This document shows, in pieces, positions 1-9,103 of a stretch of DNA of 64,000 nt. The notes beneath the pieces were generated by a model. It saw only the letters and a list, made by a program, of their open reading frames with translations, ran no database searches and had not been told where the DNA came from. This DNA is from Bremerella cremea (GTDB lineage Bacteria > Planctomycetota > Planctomycetia > Pirellulales > Pirellulaceae), in the NCBI RefSeq assembly GCF_003335505.1, contig NZ_QPEX01000010.1:558001-622000 (forward strand), given 5' to 3'. The position numbers and the translations under genes were made by a program. Each line of letters begins with the position of its first letter. The stretch's first letter is position 1.

Positions 1-1
1 C

Positions 2-1042
2 GCTCACTTGGCCCAACCAGGCGAGTTCACTATGCGTGCCTTCTTGGCTGGGCGGCTCGATCTTACCCAAGCAGAAGCCGTCCTTGGGATCATCGACGCC
101 ACCGGTGAAGGACGTTTTCAATCGGCCCTGCGGCAACTCGCTGGCGGCCTCTCTGGACCACTGCAAAACGCACGGACAGAACTCGTCGAACTGCTGGCCC
201 TACTCGAAGCTGGACTCGACTTCGTGGAAGAAGATATCGAGTTCATCAGCCAAGAAGAATTGTGCGGACGCATCAACGGCATTCTCACTTCGCTGATCGA
301 ATTGCGAGAGCAGATCAACTCGCGAACCTATGGTCAAGCTCTGCCCAAGATCGCCCTAGTGGGACTTCCTAATGCCGGTAAGAGCACTCTTTTCAACGCC
401 TTGACTCGCTCTGACGATGCGATCACTTCGTCTACCGCCGGTACAACGCGAGATTTCATCTCTCGAAAAGTCACTTGGCAGGGCGTCGATCTGGAATTAA
501 TCGACACCGCCGGTCATGAAACCGCGTCGCAGGACGATCTTTTGGCCAAATTAATGATCGAGCAAACCCGATTTGCCACAGAGGAATCGGACCTTTGCTT
601 GCTATGCGTTGATGCCACCAGTGGCTTAAGCGAAGAGATTTGCCTGCTTCAACAGCGCTTACCAGCAGATCGTCTCTTGGTGGTGGCCACGAAGTCGGAC
701 GCGCAGCCAGACCCAACGGCAACGTTCTGCCAGCTGGCTACCAGCGGCACAAAGCAAACAGGCCTTGATTTACTGGAAAAAACGATCTTACAGCGAATTG
801 AATCGCTTCAACTCTCTACCACCCAAATGGTGCCAGAAACAGCCGTTCGCTGCCTCGGGGCGATCGAGGCGACCATCGAATCACTTACCACCTGTCAGCA
901 TGGTTTTTCGCTCGAACTTTCGGAAGAACTTGTTGCTTCTGAGATCCGTTTCGCAATCTCGCAGCTGGCTGAAGTGGTCGGCGCCGTTTACACAGACGAC
1001 CTTTTGGACGTGATTTTCTCCCGATTTTGCATTGGGAAATAG
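2..1042 (+). CDS. mnmE: tRNA uridine-5-carboxymethylaminomethyl modification GTPase MnmE (3' part)
   Basis: C-terminal 346 codons of MnmE; the reading frame is open to the left window edge, so roughly the first 110 residues are missing. With MnmG the family makes the cmnm5 group on wobble uridines of tRNAs in the cytoplasm. Seen: the N-terminal-domain signature around AQPGEFT, then the G domain with P-loop GLPNAGKST (about residue 120 of the fragment), switch I TAGTTRD, G3 DTAGHE and a G4 that reads TKSD instead of NKxD, and the C-terminal CIGK whose cysteine is conserved in the family. The full protein would be close to the usual 450-460 residues. No partner gene is beside it. Identification is secure. 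Confidence 0.96.
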   Translation, partial: AHLAQPGEFTMRAFLAGRLDLTQAEAVLGIIDATGEGRFQSALRQLAGGLSGPLQNARTELVELLALLEAGLDFVEEDIEFISQEELCGRINGILTSLIELREQINSRTYGQALPKIALVGLPNAGKSTLFNALTRSDDAITSSTAGTTRDFISRKVTWQGVDLELIDTAGHETASQDDLLAKLMIEQTRFATEESDLCLLCVDATSGLSEEICLLQQRLPADRLLVVATKSDAQPDPTATFCQLATSGTKQTGLDLLEKTILQRIESLQLSTTQMVPETAVRCLGAIEATIESLTTCQHGFSLELSEELVASEIRFAISQLAEVVGAVYTDDLLDVIFSRFCIGK

Positions 1043-1096
1043 TGGGATAATGTGTAATTTTGTGACGGGATTGATTGCATAAGGCCTCCATAACCG

Positions 1097-1113
1097 CTAA
1101 GTTGACAACTTAG
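1097..1113. repeat. 17-bp palindrome in the mnmE/oxidoreductase gap
   Basis: CTAAGTTGACAACTTAG is a palindrome with 8-bp arms around one central base. Flanking CCGC/GCGG extends it in RNA with one bulge. It contains TTGACA (1102-1107), which could be a -35 box, with the weak -10 candidate TGAATT 16 bp on. No T-run follows, so it is not an obvious terminator. It could be an operator over the promoter of the oxidoreductase gene at 1309. The rest of the 1043-1308 gap shows only the good ribosome binding site (GAGGAG) just before 1309. Confidence 0.4.
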
Positions 1114-1308
1114 GCGGCGCTTGTGAATTCCGATACCCTAAACGTCTATCGGCTCTGTCGACCTCCTTCGACATCATCCTTGGGCCCCTTCTCACCCCTT
1201 CCTATTTTGGATCACTACTGCTTCCTACGGTCTTCCCGCTTGAATTTCTTTATTGAGCTGACAACCACCAGAAGCAGCGAAGTCGTATTTTACGAGGAGT
1301 TTTAGTTA

Positions 1309-2664
1309 ATGAGTTCTCCCCAGAATCGTCGTAACTTCATGAAGCTCACGGCTGCGGCCGGTGCCGGCTTCTGGGCGACTGCCGGTGTGCAGGCCCAAGA
1401 GAGCAATTCTCCGAACGAGAAGATCAACTTCGCCAGCATCGGTGTTGGTGGTAAGGGATCAAGCGACTCGGCAGATGCTGGTCGTTCCGGCAACATGGTC
1501 GCTATCTGCGATATCGACAAAGAACGCTTGGAAAAGTCGGGCAACTTCTACCCAGACGCCAAGCAATATACTGACTACCGCGAGATGCTCACCGAAATGG
1601 GTGACAAGATCGACGCCGTTACGGTCAGTACGCCAGACCACTCGCACGCTCCAGCTTCGGCCATGGCCATGAAGATGGGCAAGCACTGCTTCACCCAGAA
1701 ACCGCTGACCCACAGCATTTGGGAAGCACGACGCTTGGGCGAAATCGCCAAAGAAAACAAAGTCGTTACCCAGATGGGCAACCAAGGAACGGCTGAACGT
1801 GGTGTTCGTCGCGCTGCGGAAATCATCCAAGCTGGGGCCATCGGCAATGTGAGCGAAGTTCACGTTTGGACCAACCGCCCGATTTGGCCACAAGGTGTTG
1901 CCAAGCCAGAACCGCAACCGGTTCCTGAAAACGTCGACTGGGAAATGTTCATCGGCCCAGCTCCTTACCGTGAATACGCCGACGCTTATCACCCATTCAA
2001 GTGGCGTGGTTGGTGGGACTTCGGTACCGGTGCTTTGGGCGACATGGCTTGCCATACGTTCAACATGGCCTTCATGGCATTAAACCTCCGTGACCCAGAT
2101 TCCGTTGTCGCTGAATCGTCCGGTCACAACGGCCAAACCTATCCGAAGTGGTCGGAGATTACCTTCGATTTCCCAGAACTCGATGGACGTGCACCTTGCA
2201 AGGTCTATTGGTACGACGGCGGCAAGTTGCCACCACCGGAACTGACCAAGGATTTGCCTTTGGGCGACAGCGGCAAGTTGTCGACCAGCGGTAGTCTGCT
2301 GATTGGCGATGCCGGTAAGATCTACTCGCCAAACGATTACGGCGCACGCTTCGAGCTTCTACCGGAAGACAAGTTCGCCGGTTACGAAGGTCCAGCGGAA
2401 ACCATTCCACGTTCCCCTGGTCACTTCAAGGAATGGGTTGAAGGCATCAAGGGTGGTCCTGAACCGATGTCCAACTTCCCGAACTACGCTGGCCCACTGT
2501 CGGAAACGATTTTGTTGGGTAACTTGTCTGTCTGGACAACCGGTGAATCGGGTAAGGGCAAAAAGATCGAATGGGATGCCAAGAACCTGGTCGCTAAGAA
2601 CGCTCCAGAAGTCGCGGAAATCATCAAGCCGAAGTACCGCGAAGGTTGGGCAGACTTGGTCTAA
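1309..2664 (+). CDS. Tat-exported Gfo/Idh/MocA-family oxidoreductase
   Basis: 451 residues. An N-terminal twin-arginine signal (RRNFMK followed by an Ala/Gly-rich core) predicts export of the folded protein. A Rossmann NAD(P)-binding domain follows (SIGVGGKG, then VAICDID), then the Gfo/Idh/MocA C-terminal fold. The usual EKP catalytic motif is QKP here (TQKPLTH, near residue 128), a variant I associate with planctomycete and verrucomicrobial secreted members. Such proteins probably oxidise or epimerise sugar-derived compounds, but the substrate cannot be read from sequence. The start has the strong SD GAGGAG. The gene stands alone and is closed by a clear terminator. Confidence 0.9.
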   Translation: MSSPQNRRNFMKLTAAAGAGFWATAGVQAQESNSPNEKINFASIGVGGKGSSDSADAGRSGNMVAICDIDKERLEKSGNFYPDAKQYTDYREMLTEMGDKIDAVTVSTPDHSHAPASAMAMKMGKHCFTQKPLTHSIWEARRLGEIAKENKVVTQMGNQGTAERGVRRAAEIIQAGAIGNVSEVHVWTNRPIWPQGVAKPEPQPVPENVDWEMFIGPAPYREYADAYHPFKWRGWWDFGTGALGDMACHTFNMAFMALNLRDPDSVVAESSGHNGQTYPKWSEITFDFPELDGRAPCKVYWYDGGKLPPPELTKDLPLGDSGKLSTSGSLLIGDAGKIYSPNDYGARFELLPEDKFAGYEGPAETIPRSPGHFKEWVEGIKGGPEPMSNFPNYAGPLSETILLGNLSVWTTGESGKGKKIEWDAKNLVAKNAPEVAEIIKPKYREGWADLV

Positions 2665-2701
2665 GCGTCTAACTCGACTTAGATCCTTAAAAAAATAATT
2701 G

Positions 2702-2738
2702 AAAGCGGAGTCACAGTGATGTGAACTCCGCTTTTTTT
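2702..2738 (+). terminator. Rho-independent terminator of the oxidoreductase gene
   Basis: A perfect 10-bp stem, AAAGCGGAGT (2702-2711) with ACTCCGCTTT (2725-2734), 13-nt loop, running into seven T at 2732-2738. It lies 38 bp after the stop at 2664. Confidence 0.9.
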
Positions 2739-2780
2739 ATGAGCTTGCCCCCTCTCGTGGTTGAGAATCAAACGAATTAT

Positions 2781-2810
2781 TTGCGACAATTGTTACCTTT
2801 CTTATATGAT
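2781..2810 (+). promoter_or_regulatory. Candidate promoter of the ECF sigma operon
   Basis: TTGCGA (2781-2786) and TATGAT (2805-2810), 18 bp apart, resemble a housekeeping -35/-10 pair; the -10 matches TATAAT at five of six positions. It lies about 60 bp before the sigma factor start. Its own ECF sigma could instead use an unrecognised promoter here. Confidence 0.35.
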
Positions 2811-2867
2811 TGAAGGGGAATCGGTCGCTTCGATCATTCCTCCTAAGCTTTCCCTCTGGAATCTGCC

Positions 2868-3521
2868 ATGGCATTATCCCCTTCCGCGACAAAAACGGCG
2901 ACGGACGCTCACGAGAGGGCCTCGCGGTCGAGTTCCGGCTTTGTCCACTATCAGCGGCAGCATGCTGCGGAAGAGGATGCCCTGTTGATTCACGCTTTGC
3001 AATCAAACGATCGCGAAGCCTTGGGGGCATTTGTGCAGCGGCAACAAGGCTTCGTCTTTGGCTATCTGCGATCTCGCCTGGCCGACCCGACGGATGCCGA
3101 CGACCTTTGCCAAGAGGTCTTTCTCCGTTGCTTGGCTGGAAAAGTTCGCTTTCGCGGAGATGTCCCCGTTCGGCCTTGGTTGTTGGGTGTAGCCCGTAAT
3201 GTGCTGCGCGAGCACATTCGCCGCAACCGTCGTCGCAAAGAAGTCGAGTGGACCGAGTTGTGCCTGGAACTCGATACTCTTTCGGCGGAGGACCACTCGA
3301 ACTACCGTGAGGTGCATGATTGGCTCAATGCGTGTATCAACACCTTAGGCCAATCAGCCCACGACGCGCTCAAGATGCACTACTACGCCCGATTGAAGAT
3401 GGCCCAAATCGCAGAGAAAATGCGACGTAGTGAAGGGGCAGTGAAATTGCTCGTCTTCCGCGCTCGTCAGGCCCTCAAAGAGTGCGTCACCCGAAAGTCG
3501 CGGATCTCTCCGGATGAATGA
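2868..3521 (+). CDS. ECF-type RNA polymerase sigma factor
   Basis: 217 residues. Region 2 is visible at about residues 55-120, including DADDLCQEVFLRCL (core binding and -10 contact region) and WLLGVARNVLREHIRR. Region 4 is at about 155-205, with a helix-turn-helix around MAQIAEKMRRSEGAVKLLVFRAR. There is an unusually long polar N-terminal extension of about 35 residues. The gene overlaps the next one by 8 bp, so the two are probably made together, and the partner has one membrane span after a short cytoplasmic N-terminus. This suggests that the partner controls the sigma factor. The regulon is unknown. Confidence 0.9.
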   Translation: MALSPSATKTATDAHERASRSSSGFVHYQRQHAAEEDALLIHALQSNDREALGAFVQRQQGFVFGYLRSRLADPTDADDLCQEVFLRCLAGKVRFRGDVPVRPWLLGVARNVLREHIRRNRRRKEVEWTELCLELDTLSAEDHSNYREVHDWLNACINTLGQSAHDALKMHYYARLKMAQIAEKMRRSEGAVKLLVFRARQALKECVTRKSRISPDE

Positions 3522-6500
3522 CCAGCAGTTGATCGAGCTGATTCACGAAAGCCCGATCGAAGATTTCACGCTTCAACAAATCCAACTTCTGCGTCAACGT
3601 CTTGCGGAATCGCCAGAGCTGCAAGCTGCCCTGGCCGACCGCTTACGGATGGACCATCACCTGGCCGATGCCCTCGGTGCCTCCGAAGACACCACCGATC
3701 AGTTTGTTCAAAAACTCCTCAAACGCAAACAACGTATCTCCACACGTTCGCGCTGGTCGCTTGGTTTAGGGCTGATGGTTTTGGCCCTGCTGGGCGTCAC
3801 CATCGCAAGTCTGGCGAACTATTCTGGTAGCGTCAGTCCCAGCAGTTCCGTTGCCGTGGAACAACCCGCTTCGCCCGACAACGTTCATCCCGAGACTACG
3901 CAACCTAAGCCAACGCCTGCCCCCCTTCCCCAGCCCAACCATGACGCAGAAGGCATTACCGTCGAGCCAGTGGCTGAAGCCAGTCCCGACACGGCAGAGG
4001 ATGCGAAGGTTCCATCAGTGCCCGCTACCTTGCCGGTTACCGAAATCGCTCCCATCACGTTCGCTCATCTAACCGCTTTGCCTGGTTCAGATCGTTACGA
4101 CTCGCTCCCGCGCAGCCAATTCGACCAGTGGTTTGCCCCTGCGTCGGCAGACCTGCCCCATCAGATCGAAGAGTTTCGCGAAGGGGACAATCCTCAGGTT
4201 CGCTTGAAAGGGTGGTTCCGTTTGAAGGGCCCCTTGCCTGCTGGTACGGCCCTCCGTTTTGTGGCTTCCGATTTGGAAAAGTTGCGGTTCCATTTTTACT
4301 GCGGTGACGAAGGGGTCACGGTTGTGAAGTATCCGCACGACTACAACCCGTGGTATGCCTATGCCATGCGGCGCGGGGAAGATGGCATCCAGCCGCAGGA
4401 ACTCTCGTTGCTGACCAACGACGGCTATCGCGACCATCGCAGCAATGCCCGGAACTATCAGCCGGTCGCCATCTACTTCGACGAGGCAACCAGCGAGTTA
4501 GTCATCTACCGTGGCGACGCCGAGGTCATTCGTGCCCCGCTGCCAGGCAATCCGGACCAGATCGTTGTCTCCGGCGAGTCCATTATTCGCCAAATGAATC
4601 TCTGGCCTATCACCAAGTTCCCTCCGCCTCAATCGCCCGAGTATCCCATTCAGGCAACCTACGAAAAACCCGCCGAGTTGCCCTGGGAAACCAAGTTGGC
4701 TCAGAACGCTGCCTTGGAAAAGAACGACGATGGGAGCCTCACGTTTGCCGTTGATTCCCCTGACAACAACAGTTGGATCTGCACCCCGTTGCCCGGCTAT
4801 GGTATTCGGATGGTCGACCTGCAACTCTCACACGTCGATCGCTCATTCGCTATTTTCCTCACACGCGCAGACGAACCCCAGCAAGCAAACCAACCTCGCG
4901 AGATCCCACCACCTCGCGACGGAATTGTTTTCGGCAAAAACAGCCACACCGAGAGCCTCTATGCCCGCTTCTCGTATGTTTTTGATGGAGGCATGCAAAC
5001 CGACCGAAACGTGTGGGATTCTCCTTCAACCGAAGTGGGAGAGCATGTTTGGGTACGGCTATTCCAAGGGGGTGGCCAGGTCCGAGGTTGGCTCAGTCGC
5101 GATGGTATCCACTGGGCTCTGCTCGACAGCGAAGCCAACAATGCCAAGCAACCTTACGATTACCTCGGCATCGCAGCCGCTCGGGTGGAAGGCCAACGCC
5201 AGCTGACGATCAACAAGATTGTCGTTCGCGAACTTCCCACGCTGACCAGGCTTTTCCCTGAAAGCCACTGGCGCCAAGTCGATCAAATACCGTGGCAACA
5301 ACTGGAAAGCTCGCACCGAAAAGCTTCTACGTACACCTTGCCCGACGGCAGCCAACTCGAGCCCGATTTGGCGACGTCGCTTCGCCGTTATACGGCCCTG
5401 GAATACTCGCTCAAGGGAAGCATCGAACTATGCGTAGCAGCACTCCGCGAGAAGGAACCTGCTCAGCAAAAAGCGATCATCACCGAGCTATTAGCTCTCA
5501 CCAAAACCTGGCCGCTAGAGTACAACCAAAAACGATTTCTGACCTGGGCACGTGACCGTCTCGGCGAGATTTACGCCCAGCAGTTGTACACCTCCGACCG
5601 GCAAGAGAACGCGGAGTTTCGGCGCGAGCTGTTTAATCAGCCAACGATTAATCGTGATCCTCAAGAGTATCTTTCGCGCGAGCAAGTCAACGCCGAGCTT
5701 CTCGCGGCAATCGAACAACAGCGCTGGGCCGATATCCTTTTCAGCTGCGAGACCATTCAGCGTTATTATCACCACGATCGCAATCGAGCCAAACGTGACT
5801 TTCCGATTCTAAACTGGGCTGGCGGTATTGCGATTCGTCATGCTGGCCGCTTGGTCGACTCGCAAGAATATTTAACCGAAGGTCGTTTGACATCCCTCTT
5901 GGTGGAAGACCTCAGCAAAGAAGCCTACAACATCAGTGCCGACTTGAACGCAGCGCTCGATAGCGGAGCGATCGCAGATGCGTGCCGCCTGATTACCCAA
6001 ATCCCCGAATCGGCCGTGCAAGGTCTCGCCCCTTCGGCCAGCGACCCAGACCATTTTTTCTCGGTCCCGGCCGCAATTCAAATGGCCGTACAAAGCCACC
6101 AAGATCTCCGCAAACAGATGCAGTCCGAGCATTCCGATCTCGCTCAGTTACGTCTCAATTCCGCGATACAACGTGGCGACCGGAAAGTGATCGAACTGGT
6201 CACGCTCCAATTCTTCGATACCCTTGCTGCCGCCCAAGCTCACCTGTGGCTAGGCGACCAAGCCACGGCAGCAGGAGACTTTGCCACCTCGCTTCAGCAC
6301 TACCTCAAAGCGGCGCGGTCTGCCAATGCAGAATTGCGAACGGAAATCGATGCCCGCATCTTGATGCTTGGCCATACTCCGCCTGACGGAAGCGAGATTC
6401 CGACCGGCCAGCTGTCGCTCGGTTCGACCGAGCTCACCGCGCAAACCCTTGTTGACGAAACCAATGTTTTGCGAGAGTCGATCCCCGCGAGTGATCCTGT

Positions 6501-7737
6501 CGCATCGGAAGATTCTCTCGTCGTCCACGCCCCAGCTTGGCCCGGGAATTCGTTCCAACCAACCGATATCCGCTGGCAAGGCAACTGGGGCTTCGATCCA
6601 GAAAAGCGACCGACCGCAATCCGGGAAGAAAACATCGATTGGCGACAACGCAACATCGGTACCACTGTTCTGAACGACGAAGCGTTCGTCAGCAATCGTT
6701 TCCAACTGATCAAGCTCGATCTTGCCGAAGGCAAGATGAAGTGGCAGCAAACCGCACTCAATCGACAGCATGGTAAAGCGCACGATTTCCCCTGCACCCA
6801 GGCGAACCCGCTGGTCGTAGGCGACCTCGTCCTCTGCCGCATGCTCCACGAAAAAGGATTCGCACTTTACGCGTTCGATCGCAACACAGGCCAAGTTCAA
6901 TGGACGAACAACTTGGAAGGCCAGCTGGTTCTGGCCACCGATCCCATTACCGTTCAAGGTCGGGTTTTGATTGTCACCCTTAAAGAACTTGCCCAGGCCA
7001 CGCATTCGGTTCGACTTTCTCATGTCGATCTGGCCACCGGCGAGATCCTCGACAGCAGCGACTTGTTTCGCATCCGCAACACTTGGTTCGATCGCGGCAT
7101 CGGCAAGATCGTTCAGCACCAGGAACAACTTTTAATCGACCTAGGAGGTGTGCTGGCCTCGTGTGATATCTCTGGGTATCTCCAATGGGTTCGCAAGCAG
7201 TTGACGTTCCCGCAGGCTATCGACAATCGCTGGGCATACCAGAACCAAAGCGATCTCGTTATTGTCGGTAACCGGGCGATGTCTTTTCATGCTGGAAGCA
7301 TGCGGATCGAGTGCTTGGATATCGCGACCGGGCACCTCCACTGGTCCCAGCCAGCGGTGACGGTCGAAAGTATTTCCCATGTTGACGATCAGACCCTTCT
7401 TGTCGAGGACAGGCAAACATGGCGACTGGTTGCCGTGGAAGATGGAAGCACGAAGCGACAAATCAGCAAGCCCTCAGCGATACTCTCGTGGCTGCAAGCA
7501 GCCGATGGGCTTGTTGCGTTGGTCAACAAGCCCCCTCAGGAAAAAGACGAAGGAGCAAAAATCGTCGCCGTACGAATTCCTTTTCAAGGTGGCGAACCAA
7601 CCGAACTTCAAACGCTTGATCTCTCTGCCGATAAAACTCCCGGCATAGGCCCCTCATTTTACGGGGCTGGGCAGTGGTACGTTTGGTTTTCCGAAGACGA
7701 GAGCAGCGACCAGCGCCAGCTTTTGCTGGCCCAGTGA
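3514..7737 (+). CDS. Giant membrane-anchored protein with laminin-like and PQQ beta-propeller regions; putative anti-sigma sensor
   Basis: 1407 residues. Residues 1-75 are soluble and charged, followed by one membrane span (about 78-98, LGLGLMVLALLGVTIASL) and a Pro/Thr-rich linker to about 175. A beta-rich region (about 180-570) resembles planctomycete DUF1581/DUF1583 proteins; it includes a stretch ending in KIVVREL that looks concanavalin/laminin-like. A helical middle follows (about 600-1000). The C-terminal 400 residues carry PQQ-type propeller repeats (GKMKWQQT, GQVQWTNN, GYLQWVRK, GHLHWSQP). Topology implies a cytoplasmic N-terminus and a huge periplasmic part. Its overlap with the ECF sigma gene suggests that the N-terminus binds that factor and the outer part senses a ligand; this is inference. 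No canonical zinc-binding anti-sigma motif is visible. Confidence 0.75.
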   Translation: MNDQQLIELIHESPIEDFTLQQIQLLRQRLAESPELQAALADRLRMDHHLADALGASEDTTDQFVQKLLKRKQRISTRSRWSLGLGLMVLALLGVTIASLANYSGSVSPSSSVAVEQPASPDNVHPETTQPKPTPAPLPQPNHDAEGITVEPVAEASPDTAEDAKVPSVPATLPVTEIAPITFAHLTALPGSDRYDSLPRSQFDQWFAPASADLPHQIEEFREGDNPQVRLKGWFRLKGPLPAGTALRFVASDLEKLRFHFYCGDEGVTVVKYPHDYNPWYAYAMRRGEDGIQPQELSLLTNDGYRDHRSNARNYQPVAIYFDEATSELVIYRGDAEVIRAPLPGNPDQIVVSGESIIRQMNLWPITKFPPPQSPEYPIQATYEKPAELPWETKLAQNAALEKNDDGSLTFAVDSPDNNSWICTPLPGYGIRMVDLQLSHVDRSFAIFLTRADEPQQANQPREIPPPRDGIVFGKNSHTESLYARFSYVFDGGMQTDRNVWDSPSTEVGEHVWVRLFQGGGQVRGWLSRDGIHWALLDSEANNAKQPYDYLGIAAARVEGQRQLTINKIVVRELPTLTRLFPESHWRQVDQIPWQQLESSHRKASTYTLPDGSQLEPDLATSLRRYTALEYSLKGSIELCVAALREKEPAQQKAIITELLALTKTWPLEYNQKRFLTWARDRLGEIYAQQLYTSDRQENAEFRRELFNQPTINRDPQEYLSREQVNAELLAAIEQQRWADILFSCETIQRYYHHDRNRAKRDFPILNWAGGIAIRHAGRLVDSQEYLTEGRLTSLLVEDLSKEAYNISADLNAALDSGAIADACRLITQIPESAVQGLAPSASDPDHFFSVPAAIQMAVQSHQDLRKQMQSEHSDLAQLRLNSAIQRGDRKVIELVTLQFFDTLAAAQAHLWLGDQATAAGDFATSLQHYLKAARSANAELRTEIDARILMLGHTPPDGSEIPTGQLSLGSTELTAQTLVDETNVLRESIPASDPVASEDSLVVHAPAWPGNSFQPTDIRWQGNWGFDPEKRPTAIREENIDWRQRNIGTTVLNDEAFVSNRFQLIKLDLAEGKMKWQQTALNRQHGKAHDFPCTQANPLVVGDLVLCRMLHEKGFALYAFDRNTGQVQWTNNLEGQLVLATDPITVQGRVLIVTLKELAQATHSVRLSHVDLATGEILDSSDLFRIRNTWFDRGIGKIVQHQEQLLIDLGGVLASCDISGYLQWVRKQLTFPQAIDNRWAYQNQSDLVIVGNRAMSFHAGSMRIECLDIATGHLHWSQPAVTVESISHVDDQTLLVEDRQTWRLVAVEDGSTKRQISKPSAILSWLQAADGLVALVNKPPQEKDEGAKIVAVRIPFQGGEPTELQTLDLSADKTPGIGPSFYGAGQWYVWFSEDESSDQRQLLLAQ

Positions 7738-7927
7738 CGTCAGGGAGATTTGCCAGCCAATCATTACGCGGCATTCTTTTGCCTAAAACTTCTTTACGGG
7801 GCACTTTTTGCGTAACGATTACCTCGCACCGGGGCATAGATTAGAAAGAGACGCCGTTTGCCCTGCTATTTTTCCTTGCCCAGGGCTGACTTTACCGGCT
7901 ATCCCTAATCTAAACTTCCCATACATC

Positions 7928-9067
7928 ATGCACGTTTCCAAAATCCAGCTAGCCGTCCTTTGCCTGGCGTTTTCAAGCTTGCTCGCAACGCTGGCCAGGG
8001 CAGAAGGCCCCTGGGAGGTCACCCCGCAAAGTACAGCGGCCCTCCAGCGCGGTCTCACTTGGCTGGCAGAAAACCAAGGCCCCAACGGCGATTGGGAATC
8101 GGACGACTTAGGGCTGATCGGTATGGGGGCGTTGGCTTTCATGGCCGATGGGCACGCCCCGGGACGCGGTAAATTCGGACAACCACTCGACCGCGCGCTC
8201 AATCGCATTCTCTCTAGCCCTCGTCCCTCTGGGCTATTGAACGTTGCTGATCCACAGCGCGACATGTACAACCATGGGCTCACCACGTTCGTCCTTGGCC
8301 AAGCCCACGGCATGACGCACGACACGCGTATTAATGGGGTTCTCGATCGCGCTCTAAAACTCATCGCCTTCACCCAGGCCGAAGATGGCGGCTGGGACTA
8401 TCGCGCCGTCCGCCGAGAAAACGGGCACGACTTGAGCTTGGCTGTGATGCAAGCCAAAGCGCTGCGAAGCGCCATGGATACCGGGATCGAAGTCGCTCCG
8501 GAAGTGGTCGACCTGGCGATTAGCAGTGTGCGCGAGCATTACAGCCCGGAAGGTGTTTCGCGAGATGCCTCGGAAGTGGAGCAGCAGAAGTACCCTGGCC
8601 AGTTCACTTACACAAGGCACGGCGGCAAGGCTTCGCTGGCCATGGCCGCTGCTGGGGTGGTTTGCCTACAAGAGTTTGGCCAATACGACGACTGGCGAAT
8701 CCAAAAGAACATGGCCATCATTCACGCCGAGATCGCCAAACTGAAAGAAAAAGAAAACCGCCAGAACGGCCGCTTGCCGTTCGATGCTTACACCCTCTAC
8801 TATGTCGGCCAGGCCCTCTATCAAGTTGGCGGCGAAGACTGGGAAAGGTCGTATCCGATCTTACGAGATGCCGTCGTCGAGTCGCAAGTCGTCCGCCCTG
8901 GCAACCTTCGCGAAGATGGCCACTGGAATGCCGGCGCCCACGTCGGTGGCAAACCGGGCGACCTCTACGGCACGGCGGTTGGCTGCTTTATCCTGGCGAT
9001 GCCCAATCGTTATTTGCCGATCCTGCAGGAAGGACGAATCGAGTCCTTTCAGCATGAAGTACCGTAA
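7928..9067 (+). CDS. Secreted terpene-cyclase/prenyltransferase-repeat protein
   Basis: 379 residues from the ATG at 7928, which gives a good signal peptide (hydrophobic core, cut near ARAEG); an in-frame TTG at 7808 would add 40 unlikely residues. Alpha/alpha-toroid repeats of the squalene-cyclase/prenyltransferase type are seen: NQGPNGDWES near residue 45 and QAEDGGWDYR near 150, plus helical repeats. The DxDD catalytic motif of squalene-hopene cyclases is not visible, and an exported protein would not be a cyclase of membrane lipids. Many planctomycetes keep such genes beside MoxR/VWA clusters. It starts the cluster that runs to 21090. Exact role unknown. Confidence 0.75.
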   Translation: MHVSKIQLAVLCLAFSSLLATLARAEGPWEVTPQSTAALQRGLTWLAENQGPNGDWESDDLGLIGMGALAFMADGHAPGRGKFGQPLDRALNRILSSPRPSGLLNVADPQRDMYNHGLTTFVLGQAHGMTHDTRINGVLDRALKLIAFTQAEDGGWDYRAVRRENGHDLSLAVMQAKALRSAMDTGIEVAPEVVDLAISSVREHYSPEGVSRDASEVEQQKYPGQFTYTRHGGKASLAMAAAGVVCLQEFGQYDDWRIQKNMAIIHAEIAKLKEKENRQNGRLPFDAYTLYYVGQALYQVGGEDWERSYPILRDAVVESQVVRPGNLREDGHWNAGAHVGGKPGDLYGTAVGCFILAMPNRYLPILQEGRIESFQHEVP

Positions 9068-9103
9068 CCCACGGGAAATCCCTTAGGAGAACTCAGCCTT
9101 TCC

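Noticed and set aside
1459..2055. 198-residue open frame on the minus strand inside the oxidoreductase gene
   Set aside because: It lies wholly inside a strongly supported gene on the other strand and its translation shows no recognisable domain or signal.
6250..7128. 292-residue minus-strand open frame inside the giant PQQ protein gene
   Set aside because: It is antisense to the PQQ-repeat region, whose repeats are clear; the antisense product has no domain or ribosome binding site.
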